A DNA stretch of 6,077 nt from JAKEGK01 sp036507695 (GTDB lineage Bacteria; Pseudomonadota; Gammaproteobacteria; SZUA-152), in contig DATCIR010000351.1 in the NCBI GenBank assembly GCA_036507695.1, positions 1-6,077 of the forward strand. Reading direction: 5' to 3'. Below are positions 3,898 through 6,077 of this stretch, piece by piece (position 1 is the stretch's first letter; the number at the start of each line of letters is the position of its first letter). The position numbers and the translations under genes are program-made. The notes beneath the pieces are model-generated. The model ran no database searches and was not told the DNA's origin. It saw only the letters and a list, made by a program, of their open reading frames with translations.

Positions 3898-6077
3898 AGT
3901 AACCCAAAATAGGCGCCAGCCAGCGTTCCACTTCTTCCACGCTCATACCCTTGCGCTGCGCGTAGGCTTCCACCTGGTCCTTGTTGATCTTGCCGACCGC
4001 GAAATAGCGCGCTTCGGGATGGGCAAAATAAAAACCGGAGACGGAAGACGCGGGATACATGGCGAAACTGTCGGTCAGTATAATACCGGTTTTGTTTTCC
4101 ACATCCAGCAACTTCCACAACAAGGCCTTTTCGGTATGGTCCGGGCAGGCGGGATATCCCGGCGCCGGGCGGATGCCGCGGTATTCTTCCCGGATCAACG
4201 CATCGTTCGCCAGCGCTTCGCTGGCCGCATAAGCCCAGTATTCCTTGCGCACTTTTTCATGCATTAGTTCGGCAAAGGCTTCCGCCAGGCGGTCGGCCAG
4301 CGCCTTGAGCATAATGGCGTTGTAATCATCATGTTGCGCTTCGAAGCGTTTCACATGTTCTTCAATGCCGATTCCCGCGGTCACGGCGAAGGCGCCGATC
4401 GCATCATTCAAGCCGCTTGACTTGGGCGCGACAAAATCCGCCAGGCAATAGTTGGGCTTATTATCCGCCTTTTGCTGCTGTTGCCGCAAATGATGCAAGG
4501 TCATTCTGACGTGCTTACGGCTTTCGTCAGTATACACTTCGATATCATCATCACCCACGCTGTTCGCCGGGAACAGGCCGATCACCGCGCGCGCGGTCAG
4601 CCACTTTTCTTCAATAACGGTATCCAGCATGGCTTGCGCGTCGTTAAATAGCTTTTGCGCTTCCTTGCCTTTGACCGGATCGTTGAGCACCTTGGGATAG
4701 CTGCCCTTGATTTCCCAGGTATGAAAAAACGGCGTCCAGTCAATATAGTGACGTATGCCCTGCAAGGGATAGCTATCAAAAACATGCACGCCATATTTGT
4801 TGGGGATGGGTGGAACATAATGTTCCCAATCAAATGCAAATTTTTTCTCGCAGGCTTTTTTGTAACTCAGCCAGTTGGTCTTGACGCGGCGGTTGGCGTG
4901 TTGCTCCCGCAATCCCACATATTCCTGTTTGATACTTTTGACAAAGCTGTCTTTGAGTCCTTCGCTGACCAGGTTTTGCGCCACACCCACGGCCCGTGAG
5001 GCGTCCTTTACCCAGACCACCGGATGCGCGTAGTTCGGCTCAATCTTCACCGCCGTATGCGCGCGCGACGTGGTGGCGCCGCCGATTAACAGTGGAATGG
5101 TGAATCCCAGGCGCTGCATTTCCTTGGCGACGTGGGCCATTTCTTCCAGCGACGGGGTGATCAATCCCGACAGGCCGATAATATCCGCCTTTTCCTGTTG
5201 CGCCGTTTCCAGAATCTTGTGCGCCGGCACCATGACGCCCAGGTCGATCACTTCAAAGTTATTGCATTGCAGCACCACGCCCACGATATTTTTGCCGATA
5301 TCGTGCACGTCACCCTTGACCGTGGCCATGATGATTTTGCCGTTGTTGCGTGCGCCGCCGGATTTTTCCGCTTCGATATAGGGTATTAAATGCGCGACCG
5401 CTTTTTTCATGACACGGGCGCTTTTCACCACTTGCGGTAAAAACATTTTGCCTTCACCGAACAAATCACCCACGGTGTTCATGCCGTCCATTAACGGTCC
5501 TTCAATCACCTGGATGGGGCGGGCAAACTGCAAACGCGCTTCTTCGGTGTCTTCAACGACATATTGATCGATGCCCTTGACCAGTGCATGCGCCAATCGC
5601 CGGGCGACGGGCTCATCGCGCCAGGCCAGGTCTTTTTCCTTGGCCTGCACGCCGCCGCCGCTCTTGTACTGGTCGGCAATCGTGAGCAAGCGGTCGGTGG
5701 CGTCATCGCGGCGATTGAGGATGACGTCCTCCACCCGCTCGCGCAATTCCGCGGGAATTTCTTCATACACCGCGAGCTGTCCGGCGTTGACGATGCCCAT
5801 ATCCATGCCGGCCTTGATGGCGTGGTATAAAAACACGGCGTGGATGGCTTCACGTACCGGGTCGTTGCCGCGAAACGAAAACGACACGTTGGATACCCCG
5901 CCCGATATCTTGGCGTGGGGCAAGGTCTGTTTAATAATGCGCGTCGCCTCGATGAAGTCCACCGCGTAGTTGTTATGTTCCTCGATACCCGTGGCAACCG
6001 CGAATATATTGGGATCGAAAATAATGTCTTCCGGCGCGTAGCCGATTTCTTCGGTCAGAATCTGGTAGGACCGCTGA
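3896..6077 (-). CDS. metH: Cobalamin-dependent methionine synthase, C-terminal two-thirds (5' end beyond window)
   Basis: It transfers the methyl group of 5-methyltetrahydrofolate to homocysteine through methylcobalamin, giving methionine. The frame is open to the right edge, so about 726 residues are visible and roughly the first 500 (homocysteine domain and most of the folate domain, by comparison with the 1227-residue E. coli enzyme) are missing. In order: the end of the folate domain (FDPNIFAVATGIEEHNNYA; ISGGVSNVSFSFRGNDPVRE), the helical cap (GPLMDGMNTVGDLFGEGKMF), the B12 domain with GDVHDIGKNIVG, whose His is the cobalt ligand, with the partner Ser in LITPSLEEM, and the reactivation domain. 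The last has DWTPFF, a Glu in HEKVRKEYW and RPAPGYPACP, matching S-adenosylmethionine contacts of the E. coli enzyme. It ends WLAPILGY, three residues shorter than E. coli. No frameshift or lost key residue is seen. An internal GTG at 5962 is not the true start. Any B12 riboswitch or MetR site would lie outside the window. Confidence 0.97.
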   Translation of the reverse strand, partial: QRSYQILTEEIGYAPEDIIFDPNIFAVATGIEEHNNYAVDFIEATRIIKQTLPHAKISGGVSNVSFSFRGNDPVREAIHAVFLYHAIKAGMDMGIVNAGQLAVYEEIPAELRERVEDVILNRRDDATDRLLTIADQYKSGGGVQAKEKDLAWRDEPVARRLAHALVKGIDQYVVEDTEEARLQFARPIQVIEGPLMDGMNTVGDLFGEGKMFLPQVVKSARVMKKAVAHLIPYIEAEKSGGARNNGKIIMATVKGDVHDIGKNIVGVVLQCNNFEVIDLGVMVPAHKILETAQQEKADIIGLSGLITPSLEEMAHVAKEMQRLGFTIPLLIGGATTSRAHTAVKIEPNYAHPVVWVKDASRAVGVAQNLVSEGLKDSFVKSIKQEYVGLREQHANRRVKTNWLSYKKACEKKFAFDWEHYVPPIPNKYGVHVFDSYPLQGIRHYIDWTPFFHTWEIKGSYPKVLNDPVKGKEAQKLFNDAQAMLDTVIEEKWLTARAVIGLFPANSVGDDDIEVYTDESRKHVRMTLHHLRQQQQKADNKPNYCLADFVAPKSSGLNDAIGAFAVTAGIGIEEHVKRFEAQHDDYNAIMLKALADRLAEAFAELMHEKVRKEYWAYAASEALANDALIREEYRGIRPAPGYPACPDHTEKALLWKLLDVENKTGIILTDSFAMYPASSVSGFYFAHPEARYFAVGKINKDQVEAYAQRKGMSVEEVERWLAPILGY

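Noticed and set aside
5960..5962. GTG as the start of a separate shorter metH.
   Set aside because: The frame continues upstream to the window edge with residues that match the MetH folate domain, so this is an internal Val codon.
5506..5997. 163-codon Arg/Ser/Thr-rich frame on the - strand inside metH.
   Set aside because: It is an out-of-frame reading of the metH coding sequence, with composition typical of such shadows.

Overview
The window looks like ordinary chromosomal DNA of a gammaproteobacterium. The small heat-shock protein, the DAHP synthase and the methionine synthase all align closely, from memory, with the Escherichia coli proteins IbpA, AroG and MetH. The gene order is not the enteric one, so I would not name a genus. 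I see no transposase, integrase, CRISPR array, tRNA, rRNA or phage gene.

Layout, left to right. Positions 93-686 hold a heat-shock module: a near-consensus sigma-32 promoter, a roughly 100-nt leader that folds on paper as a ROSE-type RNA thermometer, and an ibpA-like gene on the + strand. Convergent to it, on the - strand (801-1442), is a short AlkA-type 3-methyladenine DNA glycosylase. Each of the two genes has its own hairpin in the 687-811 gap. Positions 1443-1899 form an AT-rich intergenic region between divergent genes. It contains a long inverted repeat, a plausible sigma-70 promoter and three in-frame 15-bp tandem repeats, which fall in a possible 31-codon leader ORF ending 2 nt before the next start codon. 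Positions 1900-2442 (+) encode a 180-residue protein of unknown function whose N-terminal part resembles the DUF2007 type.

From 2459 to the right edge everything is on the - strand. Read in the direction of transcription, these are the 3' two-thirds of metH (cobalamin-dependent methionine synthase, cut by the window edge), aroG (DAHP synthase, first step of aromatic amino acid synthesis), and a 62-residue two-helix membrane protein. aroG appears to have its own promoter, overlapped by alternating GCATTT half-sites. A hairpin lies between aroG and the small membrane gene.

The genes do not form one pathway. They represent protein quality control, alkylation repair, aromatic biosynthesis and one-carbon/methionine metabolism. 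I did not find a convincing undescribed multi-gene system. The points most worth a second look are regulatory: the apparently duplicated ROSE-like hairpin in the ibpA leader, the repeat-bearing leader ORF before the unknown gene, and the palindrome cluster at the aroG promoter.
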